DNA of 47,946 bases from Acanthaster planci (taxonomy: Eukaryota > Echinodermata > Asteroidea > Valvatida > Acanthasteridae). The notes under the pieces are model-generated. The model saw nothing but the letters and a program-made list of their open reading frames with translations. It made no database searches and was not told the origin of the DNA. The position numbers and the translations under genes were made by a program. Positions within the stretch are counted from its first letter, which is position 1, and the number at the start of each line of letters is the position of its first letter. Location of the stretch: the NCBI RefSeq assembly GCF_001949145.1, contig NW_019091357.1, positions 2,103,145-2,151,090 on the forward strand. The letters run 5' to 3'. Positions 17,496 to 28,666 of the stretch are shown here, piece after piece.

Positions 17496-18021
17496 ACGAG
17501 AACAAATTTGTTGTAAGCAACCCTTCTCATTAGCGTGATGGGAATGATGTACGTGAACATTTTGTATATTATACTTAAACTGGATGAGGATGCACGCTGT
17601 TGTTCTGAAAACGAGAATTTAAAGGAGAAACTGAAGCTACTAAAGTTGAGAAAGAGCATTGCATGTGCTTTTAGGATTGAAATAAGAGGTGACGTATGGG
17701 TCACCGTGGTATGTGAAATGACCACTGGCCTTTTCTTTTGCCTCCGATTGCAAACAGAAATCATTGTTAGCCACTATTTCGAAATGTTCTTAGCCGAGTG
17801 CCGTCGCCGCTTCTAGATTGATTTCTTCAAAAGGAACTTGCACGTGTAACAGTTATCAGTCTCCATCCACGCATTATGCCATCGTTTGTTTGTATTGGTG
17901 AATGTGTGTGCCTAACTCCAGTGCTTCAAAAGGAGCAAAGGTACGGTGGCCCCTGTCAAACGTTTGCCTGCTGTACGCAGATAAATTGAAACTAACGCGT
18001 GAATAATTGCGGAAATGGGTC

Positions 18022-18548
18022 NNNNNNNNNNNNNNNNNNNNNNNNNNNNNNNNNNNNNNNNNNNNNNNNNNNNNNNNNNNNNNNNNNNNNNNNNNNNNNN
18101 NNNNNNNNNNNNNNNNNNNNNNNNNNNNNNNNNNNNNNNNNNNNNNNNNNNNNNNNNNNNNNNNNNNNNNNNNNNNNNNNNNNNNNNNNNNNNNNNNNNN
18201 NNNNNNNNNNNNNNNNNNNNNNNNNNNNNNNNNNNNNNNNNNNNNNNNNNNNNNNNNNNNNNNNNNNNNNNNNNNNNNNNNNNNNNNNNNNNNNNNNNNN
18301 NNNNNNNNNNNNNNNNNNNNNNNNNNNNNNNNNNNNNNNNNNNNNNNNNNNNNNNNNNNNNNNNNNNNNNNNNNNNNNNNNNNNNNNNNNNNNNNNNNNN
18401 NNNNNNNNNNNNNNNNNNNNNNNNNNNNNNNNNNNNNNNNNNNNNNNNNNNNNNNNNNNNNNNNNNNNNNNNNNNNNNNNNNNNNNNNNNNNNNNNNNNN
18501 NNNNNNNNNNNNNNNNNNNNNNNNNNNNNNNNNNNNNNNNNNNNNNNN
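18022..18548. other. Assembly gap (527 N)
   Basis: A run of undetermined bases. All long open frames crossing it are artefacts of N translation. The true gap length may differ from the number of N. Any exon inside it would be invisible here. Confidence 0.99.
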
Positions 18549-19226
18549 GGAAAATCCTGAGTGGGCCACTTCATGTAAAGGATAAAACTAATACGATGAG
18601 ATGCAATATGTTGCCTTTGAACTTTGGCATTATGAACACAGGGTAGAAGGGTAGACCATTGATTTGAGTTAAACCGTAAGGGCTCACACTTTCGTCCGTG
18701 AAACTGATTGTGTTAAAAGTGACTGTGGTCGATATATGACCACGTTTCTTTTCCCTTTTCTCAAATTTGCCCGCGCTTGTGTTTTCAGGCACCCGTGGAC
18801 CGAACTGTGTTTGAAAGTCTGAACCCTGGATAAAGTCCGATCAGATTGAATTTAGACCCACGGAATGAAGTTTGCATACACGGAGGGCATAGGCAGGTAA
18901 ATGCATCCGATATCACTAGCCGTGCTTGTTGCTGAACATCCATGCACTCTGGCTCCAAATCGTCCAATTATCAAGTTAGGAGCGCGCAGCTGGCGAGTCA
19001 AGGCAGTATAGGGAGAAGGAATCGAAGAGCTCAAGTGCTGGCGCGAGATGTCAGATTGTTGTTCGGTTGCTTTCACGCCACATAATTGTGGACATTTTCA
19101 AGTGTTTCATCCGAGCAGGGGATTCGTAAGCAATGCATGCATGGAATACCGACTCGTAGACACTTTCTGAAGCTAAACCACTGAGTAATATATAAATAAC
19201 AAGCCACACCTACAAGTCTCAAATCC

Positions 19227-19387
19227 TGGGGAACTTCACCATGAATAACGCGTAAAACGTTGTTCTCACATGGGCGCCATTCTGGTTGGACTACGACTGC
19301 GCAGTGCATGTTAATGCGCAGGCGCCGCGACAGGCACGCACACAATGAACGTTCACACTCGACTGGCGCCCATGGTGATAACACCTT
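19227..19387. repeat. Fold-back repeat, copy 1 (TGGGGAACTTCACC family)
   Basis: Nearly identical to 24917-25082 over about 160 bases. Its own ends pair: a tnctcacatgggcgcca-like left arm against TGGCGCCCATGGTGATAAC on the right. The centre is dense in tgcgca/gcgcag motifs. Unlike the second copy, it lacks the outer 40-bp terminal inverted repeats, so it is either a truncated copy or a separate element that can nest inside another. Confidence 0.7.
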
Positions 19388-19849
19388 GCAGGCGGAAAGA
19401 ACAAGTCATTTGCTCCTTCAACCAAGATATCTTGACGTACTGTTCAGTCGTTCTTCAAAGTTAAATTTTATATATAACGGTTTTGCCCGTACCCAACGTA
19501 AAAAAAAAATACATCTTGAAAAAAGTTAAATTTGCCACAAACCTGAGTGTGCATAGCGTCAGTGGTATTCAGGTAACTGTTTGGTGACCCAAAGCCTACA
19601 TGATAAGTGTAAAAATGTATATTATACTCTCTGCATCTTTGAGGTTGCAACGAGGAGTTCGTAAAACCAGACATTTATTTTCTCCAAAAATGCATTCTGC
19701 GCAGCCCCTTTTTCACGAAAGGAAAATTCTTTGAAACGATTGCTTAGAGAGAGGGTAAAAGGGGGGCTGTGGATGTAAACGTAACAGTGGTTTTTTGCCA
19801 TGTGCGTTTCAGGTGGAATACTTCACGTCAAGCATTCAACCCTTGAAAA

Positions 19850-21023
19850 ATGGCGCCCTCTGCACGCATACTGCTTTTCATCGTGTTCATTCTGGCGATT
19901 CATTTGACGGAACCAAGTAAGTAACCAGTCGTGACGTCATGCGTTATGACGTCTAGCATGACGTCACTAAATAATGAACAAGAAGAATGACTACGACAGT
20001 CTTGTGCCAGTTTCTTTGTCACTCGGCAAAAAAAGAAATCATCGCGACGTCGTCAAGAGCTCTCTCATGACGATGTATCTCAAATTTGACGCTTTTACAC
20101 GTGTGCGATACCTCGTCTTTCACAGAACTTGACTTTTCTTTGACAGAGGATGGCTACAATGGGTTGGCAAAAGGAAAGCGTCGGTTCTCTTCACGCTCGC
20201 GAAGAACGTATACTTCCACTTACCGGAGTAGCGGTACTACATATTACAGCAGAGGTATGTAGTTTTGAAGTATACAGCTTAATGTCATAGGCAAGTGCAC
20301 AGAATGGCTTTCAAGAAACCCTCCTTCGCGCTGTTAATTTTGCTAGCAGTGAATCCAGTGTGATAAACGTTTGGATTCCGGGGAATCGTATTAAAGCTTT
20401 TCCATTGATGAAAAGTTGTATACTTTTGGAGATAAGAACAAAAGGAACTCATCTTTTGATTTCTTTGCGACTTCCCCCCCCCCAAAAAAAAAATTCGACA
20501 CGCCCGTTCTTCGTGAAATCGGTGGCAATTTGTATCCTAGCATGAATCATTCTTGTTTTGTAACATACTCTTAGGTGGTGGTAGCATGCCCTGGTGGCAG
20601 ATCGTTCTCATCGTAGGAGGAACCATAGTACTCTTCCTCTTAATGTATTGCTGCTATCGGGCGTTAAAAGGACCCAGAGAGCCCCGGTCAGACACTCCCG
20701 GCATCCAGACCACGCGAGACCATGTCCAGCTCACGGATCACCAGCCTATCCAGCAGCCGTACCCCGCTGCCCAGTACCACCAGGTAAGCACGTCGGACGG
20801 CCGGGAGGTTCCGCCACCGGTCCACATGCACCAGAGCCCGGCCTATCCGCCGCCGTTACCGCAGCAGCAACAGCAGCCGCTGTACCCGCCGGCGATCGCG
20901 ACGGCGCCTCCGCCCTCTTACGACGACGCGCTGGTGATTTCCAAGGAGCCAGTCGGCGAGGGCGCCCCCGACCGGTGGGAAGACGAACCCGAGATCAACA
21001 GGAAAGAATTCGGGGTTATTTGA
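19850..21023 (+). CDS. PPxY membrane protein A (first of tandem array)
   Basis: No known gene recognised. Exons 19850-19916, 20147-20254 and 20575-21023 (intron phases 1 and 1) give 207 residues. Exon 1 is a signal peptide (MAPSARILLFIVFILAIHL). Exon 2 encodes a short, cysteine-free, strongly basic extracellular stub, KGKRRFSSRSRRTYT, then Ser/Tyr/Gly-rich sequence. Exon 3 has a membrane helix (about 66-83, QIVLIVGGTIVLFLLMY) with a CCYR palmitoylation-like edge. Its Pro/Gln-rich cytoplasmic tail carries PPPSY at 170-174 followed by DDA, and ends KEFGVI. PPxY is the core ligand of WW domains, notably of Nedd4-family ubiquitin ligases (established), so an adaptor or substrate role is inferred. 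An acceptor-like TTTCAG/G at 19811 suggests an upstream 5' untranslated exon. Three TGACGTC sites lie 16 to 50 bases into intron 1. Exon structure is well supported; function is open. Confidence 0.86.
19932..19966. promoter_or_regulatory. Triple CRE/ATF site cluster in intron 1 of gene A
   Basis: TGACGTCA at 19932-19939, TGACGTCT at 19947-19954 and TGACGTCA at 19959-19966. These are two perfect palindromic CREs and one seven-of-eight match in 35 bases, just past the first exon. The octamer is the CREB/ATF family site. Close spacing suggests a real regulatory element for gene A, but no expression data are available. Confidence 0.6.
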
Positions 21024-22233
21024 TCCAATTCAAAGGGACACACTTTAAAGGAACTGGAAATTATAACCTTCTTCAATTTTTAACAGTAGGAACCTACTTA
21101 TCAATAGTGTGGAGTTTTTTTTCACCTTCCTCGCCAATGGAGTTTCGCACTTGCTCAGCCGTACTTGTCTAGAATCTGCATGTCATAATAATAGTGATTA
21201 TCATGTTTTGTGAAATCATAGAACTTCGCCAGAACTTGCAGTGTACCATGTACAGCACCATTTTAAGCCTCGTTTTTCCCTTGTCTTTTTAACTGATGTT
21301 TAGACGTCCATTTGAATTGTGTGCACGTATCAATTAAAGTTGAGGACTGTTGGTTCCACTTTCTAGGATATTTCCTTTGCAGAATTGTTTATTGCCAAAT
21401 TACAAGCCTTTTGGTCAGTACTGCTGTTTTCCTTTATTAATTAACGCATGATAACATTAAAGGTTGAAATAATTCCAAAGGTTGATATTGTAATTTTGTT
21501 CTCTTTTCAGGCTTCAATTTGTAATTAAGTTAAGCATGTGCTGGTATAAGGCCCAGACTTGAGTTCTGTTCATAACTCGGGTTATTGATTTATTACTTTT
21601 TATGAAATAAATCTGTTAATAGTTAAGCTCGCTGAGAACTCTTCGTTTTCTTTTAGTCTAGTTCCTTAAATGTTTTGTTTTGCTCCAGTAAAATTCCGGA
21701 ACTCGAAGCTTACCTGAAGGATATCCGTGTCGGAGTGGACAACCTCAAAGTTGACGCCATTTTCCCACTAAACGGCTACAGTTCGCTTTAATTAAATAAC
21801 GCACGCGGAAGTACCTGCATGCACGACCTCACCAGGAAAACAAATCAACAGATGAGAAGTCCGGATGAGTCCAGATGAGAAGTTATTACCGGTACCGGTA
21901 GTTATCCTTTCTGTCACCAGATCCAACACGAGTCAAATATCGTAGCAGCGTAAGGGACTTATTTCATGATTCGAAGGGAAAGAAAAAGTTTTCTGGAACC
22001 TGAGCAGCATTGGGTTCAGAGCTTGCTCTCTAATAATATTAATTTCGTTGCAAATTCGTTCCTGACCAACCAAACGGCAGTTTCACACGTGAACCAACGT
22101 CTCCGTAGTGCGTCACTTTGCTGCACAGTTAAACGTCGTTCGTTGGTGTCGACGTTTCGTGGTGACGCATTAAAAAAGTTGGACTTCTGTTAAAAGCGAC
22201 TTCAATTGGAACTGTAAAGGATCACTGAACAAA
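21024..22233 (+). other. Gene A 3' region and gene B upstream region
   Basis: AT-rich, with no gene. A perfect AATAAA at 21606-21611 could end the gene A transcript, giving a 3' untranslated region of about 600 bases. The 400 bases before gene B hold its promoter and leader. They include accggtaccggtagt near 21890 and no obvious TATA box. Confidence 0.45.
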
Positions 22234-23504
22234 ATGGCCTTAGCTTGTGGTCTTCGCTTGGTCATTCTGCTTCTCTTCATCGCTATTGTCAATTTGCCGA
22301 CAACAGGTGAGTTGAATGTCGTCACAATGTTGTGCTATGTTATTATACGATCGCAAAATTTCCACGAGAGCCATTTTGTCGATTTAAAAGCGTGTTTCGA
22401 CAATTCTTCGGCTGTACATTCTGGGTAAAATGGACACATGTTTCAAATGCAGCACAGGAAATTCTCAGCATTGTTGTATATACATTTATTTTGCTACTCA
22501 GACGCTATAAGAATCAGAGTCCGCACGGGCTACAGAGGTACGCGCCGAACTTACACAAGAACAGTCTACACCAATTCACCCAATCAAGGTAAGGAAGCCG
22601 GTACAATCTTTAGCAGGGAGATGTTTTTACTATACCCAGCAAGAAATGAGACTGAGGGGTACCCCCAACATGTCCAATCCCTATACACATTCCAGACTAT
22701 TGTTACTTAACACATCCCCCCCAAGATGTCTGAAAGGAATTCCCCAGATTCCTGCGAGACAATGACCAACACAAAGCAGGGGGGGGGTTATCTCCGTCTC
22801 ATACCTTGCTGCATATGGTTTTTACAAGATGCACAGGTTAGCGGGCTCCAAGAATACTAACGATGTAGTTTATACTACTTATGACGGAAGGGGCCCGACG
22901 ATCTCGTGCACACAGGAAAAATTACGCTTTAAAAATTGTTCAACAGAGCACTAAAAATTCCACTTAGATTAGAAACTAATATGGCAAAAACAATTTAATG
23001 GGATTTTCTGAAGAAAAACTGTACAACATTCAGTGAACAAACTTGAGACAAATTGATCATCGAAGTCGCACCCCTGTGCATTTTCAATGGCCCGCTCACA
23101 CTTCTTGCCGCCAAGATCATTTGCGCGCATGCGTGCATAGTTATGAATGTTTAAGTGAAGAGGTCTGTTGTTCACCTGGACTTTTATCCTCTCGGTTTTC
23201 TTTTGAATCCTATCTGACAGGCCTTGAGGCGTGGAAGATAGCCCTCATTGTCTTCGTCAGCCTCCTTGGCATTGTAGTGCTTTATATCTGTGTCCGTTGC
23301 TGGCTGCTCTGTCGCGAGAGGCGGTCCGCTGAGATGGAAGTTCCGCGAGTGTCGATGAACCCAATCTACCGACCACATCCTCTGCAATTTCACAACGCGG
23401 ATTCAGTGGACAAAGACGTGCTAACAGCGCCCCCACCGTCATACGAGGACACTCTCAAAGTCAATACGGGCGATGTTAACGGCATTAAGGTCGCTGACCA
23501 GTAG
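22234..23504 (+). CDS. PPxY membrane protein B (second of tandem array)
   Basis: No known gene recognised; a paralogue of gene A by architecture. Exons 22234-22306, 22502-22588 and 23221-23504, intron phases 1 and 1, give 147 residues. The signal peptide is MALACGLRLVILLLFIAIV. The exon 2 stub IRIRVRTGYRGTRRTYTRT shares RRTYT with gene A and is again basic, Thr/Tyr-rich and without cysteine. The membrane helix spans about 60-78 (IALIVFVSLLGIVVLYICV), followed by cysteines 77, 80 and 84 and an RERR stop-transfer cluster. The short tail has an NPIY endocytic-type motif at 100-103 and PPPSY at 124-128 followed by ED. Gene B starts about 1.2 kb after gene A ends, same strand. A perfect AATAAA at 23638-23643 fits its 3' end. 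The homology claim rests on exon plan, phase, motif order and the RRTYT match. Confidence 0.86.
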
Positions 23505-23637
23505 AATCATCCAAACCTACCGCGCTGAACATCTTAATTTTCGTTTGCTTAGATCTGCTGTGGGCAAGTGATTAGTTGGGGCAAGACCAATGAACTCGTT
23601 AGATATTGGCTTTTTAACGATGCAAAAAAAAGATATA

Positions 23638-23643
23638 AATAAA
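23638..23643 (+). terminator. Candidate polyadenylation signal of gene B
   Basis: AATAAA 134 bases after the gene B stop codon, followed by more A-rich sequence. The position is typical of an animal 3' end. Confidence 0.5.
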
Positions 23644-26555
23644 ATCTTATGGTCATTCGCATTTTGCCGCTGGCTCTAACTCATACGGCGCAAGATTACC
23701 TTGTTAATAGCATCTCGTACATTTCCTGCCCCCCCTAATCAATCATAATGCGCTTAAAAAACCTTAAGCAGTCTTCAGTTGAATGAATGTGAGCGCAAAT
23801 TTATTATGTTTATTGCTGATGTTGTTAAAATCGCAATAATGTCGACCACTTTATTTTGTTTGTCTGGATATTATGAGAAAAATACGCGATACTGGCGATT
23901 TATAACAGCGCGCCACCAAGAGGTTAACACAGAGAGACCATTTTTCAACCTTGCGGCCGACAAAAATCATGATCGAGATCGCTGCGACCATGCTGCGACT
24001 TACATTTGAGGTCAGACGACACCTTGAGGACATACTTGATTGGTCGGAGAATTCTTTGCCTCACCAAAAAAAATTAAAAACAGGTTTAAAATCATCTTGA
24101 ATGATTAACACCGATACTCAAAAACCACTCTCGAATGTTCAACCCAGACAAGCATTACATAGGAACGATTCAAGTTTCCTGCGCTACTACACGCAGCGCA
24201 AATGGCAAGTAGGGTTTTGGTGACTGTTTTCCCACAATGCACTGCGAACAAGGCCTCTCTGTGGCACTTAACTTGCGGTCATCGCTTGCTAACGTTAATT
24301 AAATAAATAAATAAATAAATACATGCTGTACCGCATTTAGATAATGACTGATTATCTGAGAAACATAAACTGTGAGGGGAAGATGTGTACATAGTGTGAA
24401 ACACATATGTTTACCCACTCTGTGAAAATAAGTCATAAGCCGCCACTTTTGAGCTTTCATTTGTACTGGAAAGAGCAAAATGAGTTTTTGTTTAGAGGTA
24501 TCACTCAGTTTGGCATCCTGATGAAAGTGGATACTCCATGGTGACAAATGCTGTGGGTTCCTATTGGTTTACACTTTGCAAAATTATTCTAAAGGACTTT
24601 TTACTCCAAAATGGTTCTGGCGATTTAAGACTCGTTTTCATAGAGTGGGTCACATATTTTATACGCTTGTCTCCCATAGTATAATTTAATAAAGCGAAAC
24701 TATAATGGTAGTATTTAGAGGAAGCATATTATTATTTAATGTTTTAATAAACGAGATCTTTGAACACTTGTGTATTATTCTGTGTGTTTTGTATACTTGT
24801 AGCGTTGTGACAACAAAATACGTACCGCACGACTCGACTAAAAGACTACACGCAATGCTTGAGCATGCTGCCACCGTACAACCAAAGATCGTATAGCGCC
24901 GCCTAGCGGCGCAAGATGGGGAACTTCACCATGAATACGCGTACAACGTTGTTATCACATGGGCACCATTCTGGTTGGACTACGACTGCGCAGTGCATGT
25001 TAATGCGCAGGTGCAGGCGCCGCGACAGGCACGCACACAATGAACGTTCACACTCGACTGGCGCCCATGGTGATAACACCTTTATGGCCGAATTACCCAT
25101 CTTGCGCCGCTACGCGGCGCTATATAATCTTTGGTATAACTGCGCTACTTTCTACTTGTCAGAAAATTTAAAAGCAAAACAAAACAAAACGAAGAAGCAA
25201 ACCAAACAAAAGACATGATTACCTTTTTGCCTGACGAATAATGGCTTGTCCTTCTCTTTCCACATTTTTATCAACTGTCGTTGAAGGACTGTTCATAAAT
25301 AGAAAAAAAGTGGGTTGGTGCGGCTTATGAGCCTCGAGCTGGACTATCAGAGGGCGCAATTTTCTTAGCAACAGAGGCTCCTTCGGTCCGAACTGAACTT
25401 CGCTGGTTCACGAACGACAATGAAATGCACGCGTACCGTCGCGTCGCTACCACCCAAATGAACACTCCCGACCAGCATGGCTCTTTTCAACCGATGAGGG
25501 TGAGCTTCTGCTCGAGGCAGATAACCCAACGTGCATACTATGTTCCATCCTAGGTTTAGACACTTTGAGTAAATTATATAGCTATCCAGCTAGTTTGAAG
25601 ACAGCCTGTTAAATTAAGCCATTAATTTTTTGTTCTCAAGTTGATTTTGCAAACTATACTGAGGTTCAAGAGTTAAACTCTTTTCGTTCTCTGACAGGAT
25701 AAATTATATGGAGGTGTTTATTTTGTGGTTATAATGATGTGAACGTGTATAATTTTTTTTAATAATCTGTAAGTTTTTTATTCAAATGATACAGCGTTCA
25801 ATAAAGTATTGAACGATGTTATGTTATTGAAGTGCACTGATGCTTATATCACAGCCGAACGTCAAAGGACTGTGGACAAGTTTATTAACGGGTGGCATAG
25901 ACGCTTCAGAAGCCGGAAGGGAAATTTATTAAGGTGCTTTAGATATTTCCCACAGAAAATTACCCCTCCCCTAGTGTCATGGCACAGAGAGGTCCCTAGC
26001 TTGGATTCAGTCACGTACGTAATCACTGCTGTCCAGCCGTGTTGGGGGACCAAACAACAAGGCTAAAGCATGACTAACAGACAAACCTGTGCTCGTGACT
26101 GTATCGCCTAGCCTGGTGAACCAATCTATACCCTGAAGCAAATACGCGTCATAATAACTGTGAAGTTTGCAAACAAGTTTGGATTCCATGCTACAAATCC
26201 CAGTTTCCAAGACTGTCAAATATATCAAAAGAAAGGGCCGTGGAACTTTTTGTCCGCGACAGTGTTTAAAGAGTAAACGACGTCTAAAGGGGAAAACCTA
26301 TTGAAATACATAATGTCGCCATGGTCATCCGATCGAAGGGATACTTGGTTTGAAGGGACGCCTTATTTCTAAAAGTGTTCCTCGGTTGAGATGAGGAAAT
26401 TCATTGCTTCCTGAACTCTGGATTGTCTTCAATGGATTCTGAATTGGAACTATAGGAGACGAACAGGCCACTTTTTGAAGCCCTGAAATCAACACGACGA
26501 GGGAAGAACCATCGCGAGACATCTCAGCTATATCAACCCTCTCCCTTCCACACAG
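23644..26555. other. Region before gene C exon 2; missing first exon expected here
   Basis: If gene C follows the plan of its neighbours, a signal-peptide exon ending in phase 1 should lie here. All ATG-initiated frames that could be checked by eye either stop early or lack a phase 1 donor. Contents noted: a TAAA microsatellite at about 24296-24320, the MITE at 24881-25135, and an AAAAC-rich tract near 25174-25215. Confidence 0.4.
24881..25135. mobile_element. MITE with 40-bp terminal inverted repeats
   Basis: The left terminus 24881-24920 and the complement of the right terminus 25096-25135 match at 37 of 40 positions. Each contains an internal GCCGC...GCGGC palindrome. The 255-bp element has no coding capacity. 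Its interior is the same fold-back sequence as at 19227-19387, with a second, inner inverted repeat (GTTATCACATGGGC at about 24951, mirrored at 25059-25077). No clear target-site duplication was seen, so the superfamily is unassigned. Confidence 0.8.
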
Positions 26556-28666
26556 TTTCGCACGATTCCATTAGGAAGGTCTGCGCTCAGGTTAAGTTCA
26601 GGGGTAAGTAATTCACCCATCTTCTTAAAACTCAGGTTAATTAAAGTCCACACATCAGCTTTAAAGGACACGGAAGCGAACCACTGAAACAGGCACAATT
26701 GGTGTTGACTGCAGTTTAGGCGTGCGAAGACTAACTTGCATTTTTGTCTCTCAGATGGGTAAACTAACTTCTAACTTCTCTGAGATATGTTCTGATCGAT
26801 ACATTTGAATAGATTGGTGGTGACGTGCTTGAAGGTCTTAGTGATAACACGGTCGGGAAAGTAAGTTTTAATGATTTCGATGCAAATATGCTCTTCACAC
26901 GAAGGGGTCTCTTGCAAACGCAAATGATTCTCAAATACTGTAATAAGAAATATTGGAAACTTCTGAGACCTCCATACCGTGACTCCTTTTTCTTTTGTTT
27001 CGGCAGCAACTTAAGAAGTTACACCGAGACCAACGACTGGGTGCAGACCAGGCGAATTCGGGAAAGGACGTTGTTTTGGCAACCGATGGCTTGGTCGCTC
27101 AACTGAAAATATGCCGTGGCATAGTATGTACAAAAGTCTTGAAGTTAGAGATACAAGTCCGCTCTGTGTGCCGGCTCTTCGACACACATAGTTATCTGGG
27201 AAGAGACAGACATGATCGATGTACGGACAAGGTTGTACGCATGTGTGATGTCTAATTTTGAAATGACGCATCGCCCTGAGCCACATGACCAGATATGACG
27301 TCATGGCGGGGCCAGCCTGTTATCCTACGCTTGTTATTCCCACAGCATTATTCATCCGCTCGGGCACCAGACAGGGCACACTTTTTTTAATCATTGAAAT
27401 AAATTTATACACACTATTTTGGCTTAAGTTACCCAGTTGTGATACCTCCTATTATAACGTCGATCCCCGAACAAGGATTTTTTTCTGAGCTGTCGATGTA
27501 TTAGGTAACTGTACAGAAATGACGAATGGTAGGTACTAATTTAGTCTTTCAAGTTACACATTCGGAGAAGTTAATCCTAGAAGTTGATATTCCTTGGTGT
27601 GTAAAATTTAGCTGATTTGTGAATTGGTTGGGGAGCCCGTTCTATCGCTAGAAGTCTAAGGTAAAAGTATTGATGATATTTGATATCGAGAGATATTGAC
27701 AAATGGGAAGAGCTACCAACATAGGGTTGGGTGGCTCAGTTGGTAGAGCACTGGTACGGTATTCCAGAGGCCGCAGGTTCGAATCCCGCTACAGTCAATT
27801 TCTCTGTTTATCTTTATAATCATTCATAAGCACCTAGTCATATGATTTGTTTCATGATTGATATTTCTGATCGTAAATTGAGTTCACTGATGATCTGATG
27901 ATATTTCTAACGCTGTTTCTCCACAGATTTATCCGAGTTTATTCCTTGGATTCTTGCCATCTTCTTCGTTCTGTTCCTGATCGCTTGCTGCTCGTGGCTT
28001 TACAGATGCATCCAGAAATGTGACGATCAGTGCCCGGGAATTCTGCCGGCGCGGAGCCCTTACAACCCAAACTCTCCTATGACACCGTTCCGGAACACTC
28101 GGCACACGCGTAATTGGGAGGCCACCAGGAGGTTGACCTGCCAGCGCGCCACCAACGACAACAGCGAGCCATCCGGGAGCCAGTGTATCCTATCATCGTC
28201 CTCGGTAGTTCATTACCACGGGCAGAAGGTGCCCCCGTACGTGTCTTTCGCTGACAGGCCGCCGCCGCCGTCGTACGAGGAAGCTTGTAGCTCGACAGCG
28301 GCCTTAAGCAGTTCGACGACCGCCTTAAACATGGAGAGCCCTGAACAGTCTGTGGCTATCATCGATACCACCAGTGCGAACGAGACCGAGGCCACGCCGG
28401 CAGCGACAGTATCGGACAGCGTCGAAGTAATGGATTGCAACACGGCAGCAGTATCGACTCCCACCAATACTGGTCGCGGCGACCGACCACAAGACCACGG
28501 GGCCAGTGAGTCAGTAGTCATTGACAACCCTCAGGATGAGCCACTAATAAATGACGATGACGACGATGACGATGAGTTCTATGATGTTGTCATCGATGCC
28601 ACACCACATGTCCAAGCAACAAGTGAGGAAATGACGAGGAGGGGAAGCACGGATGTTTTCCTCTAA
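26556..28666 (+). CDS. PPxY membrane protein C (third of tandem array), first exon not found
   Basis: No known gene recognised. The last exon, 27927-28666, starts in phase 1 and encodes 245 residues. A membrane helix (FIPWILAIFFVLFLIACCSW) is followed by a cysteine-rich juxtamembrane stretch (CCSWLYRCIQKCDDQC), a long Ser/Thr/Pro-rich tail, PPPPSYEEA encoded from 28259, and an acidic DDDDDDDEFYD patch near the C-terminus. A 48-bp exon at 26556-26603 has a strong acceptor (ctctcccttccacacag), a strong donor (ggg/gtaagt) and phase 1-1, encoding SHDSIRKVCAQVKFR. It fits the tiny extracellular exon of genes A, B and D, but contains a cysteine and lacks RRTYT. The signal-peptide exon was not identified upstream. 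Exon 3 is secure; exon 2 is likely; the 5' end is incomplete. Confidence 0.75.
27296..27303. promoter_or_regulatory. CRE octamer in gene C intron 2
   Basis: Perfect TGACGTCA, followed by TGGCGG, about 630 bases before the last exon of gene C. It is one of six perfect copies in the window, all between 16.3 and 35.8 kb. Confidence 0.4.
27724..27797 (+). repeat. tRNA-like sequence (tRNA-derived SINE or tRNA pseudogene)
   Basis: Contains a good A box (GTGGCTCAGTTGGTAGAGC) with a pairable D arm and a good B box (GGTTCGAATCC) in a T arm with one mismatch. The anticodon stem is imperfect and the acceptor ends (GGGTTGG and TACAGTC) do not pair, so this is unlikely to be a working tRNA. It lies in intron 2 of gene C. 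Internal promoter boxes could still recruit RNA polymerase III. Confidence 0.65.

Noticed and set aside
17874-18646. Several frames of about 180-230 codons
   Set aside because: They consist almost entirely of the N gap.
20594-21172. 192-codon plus-strand open frame overlapping gene A
   Set aside because: It is the +1 shadow of gene A exon 3; the other frame has the membrane helix, the PPxY motif and correct splice phase.
25809-25950. Candidate gene C exon 2 with RRFRSRKG
   Set aside because: It resembles the basic stub of gene A, but the only donor (AAG/gtgctt) is in phase 2, incompatible with the last exon; the exon at 26556-26603 fits better.
27724-27797. Functional tRNA gene
   Set aside because: The acceptor stem does not pair and the anticodon stem is imperfect; kept only as a tRNA-like repeat.
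28213-28527. 104-codon minus-strand frame opposite gene C
   Set aside because: Antisense shadow of the GC-rich gene C last exon, with no independent support.
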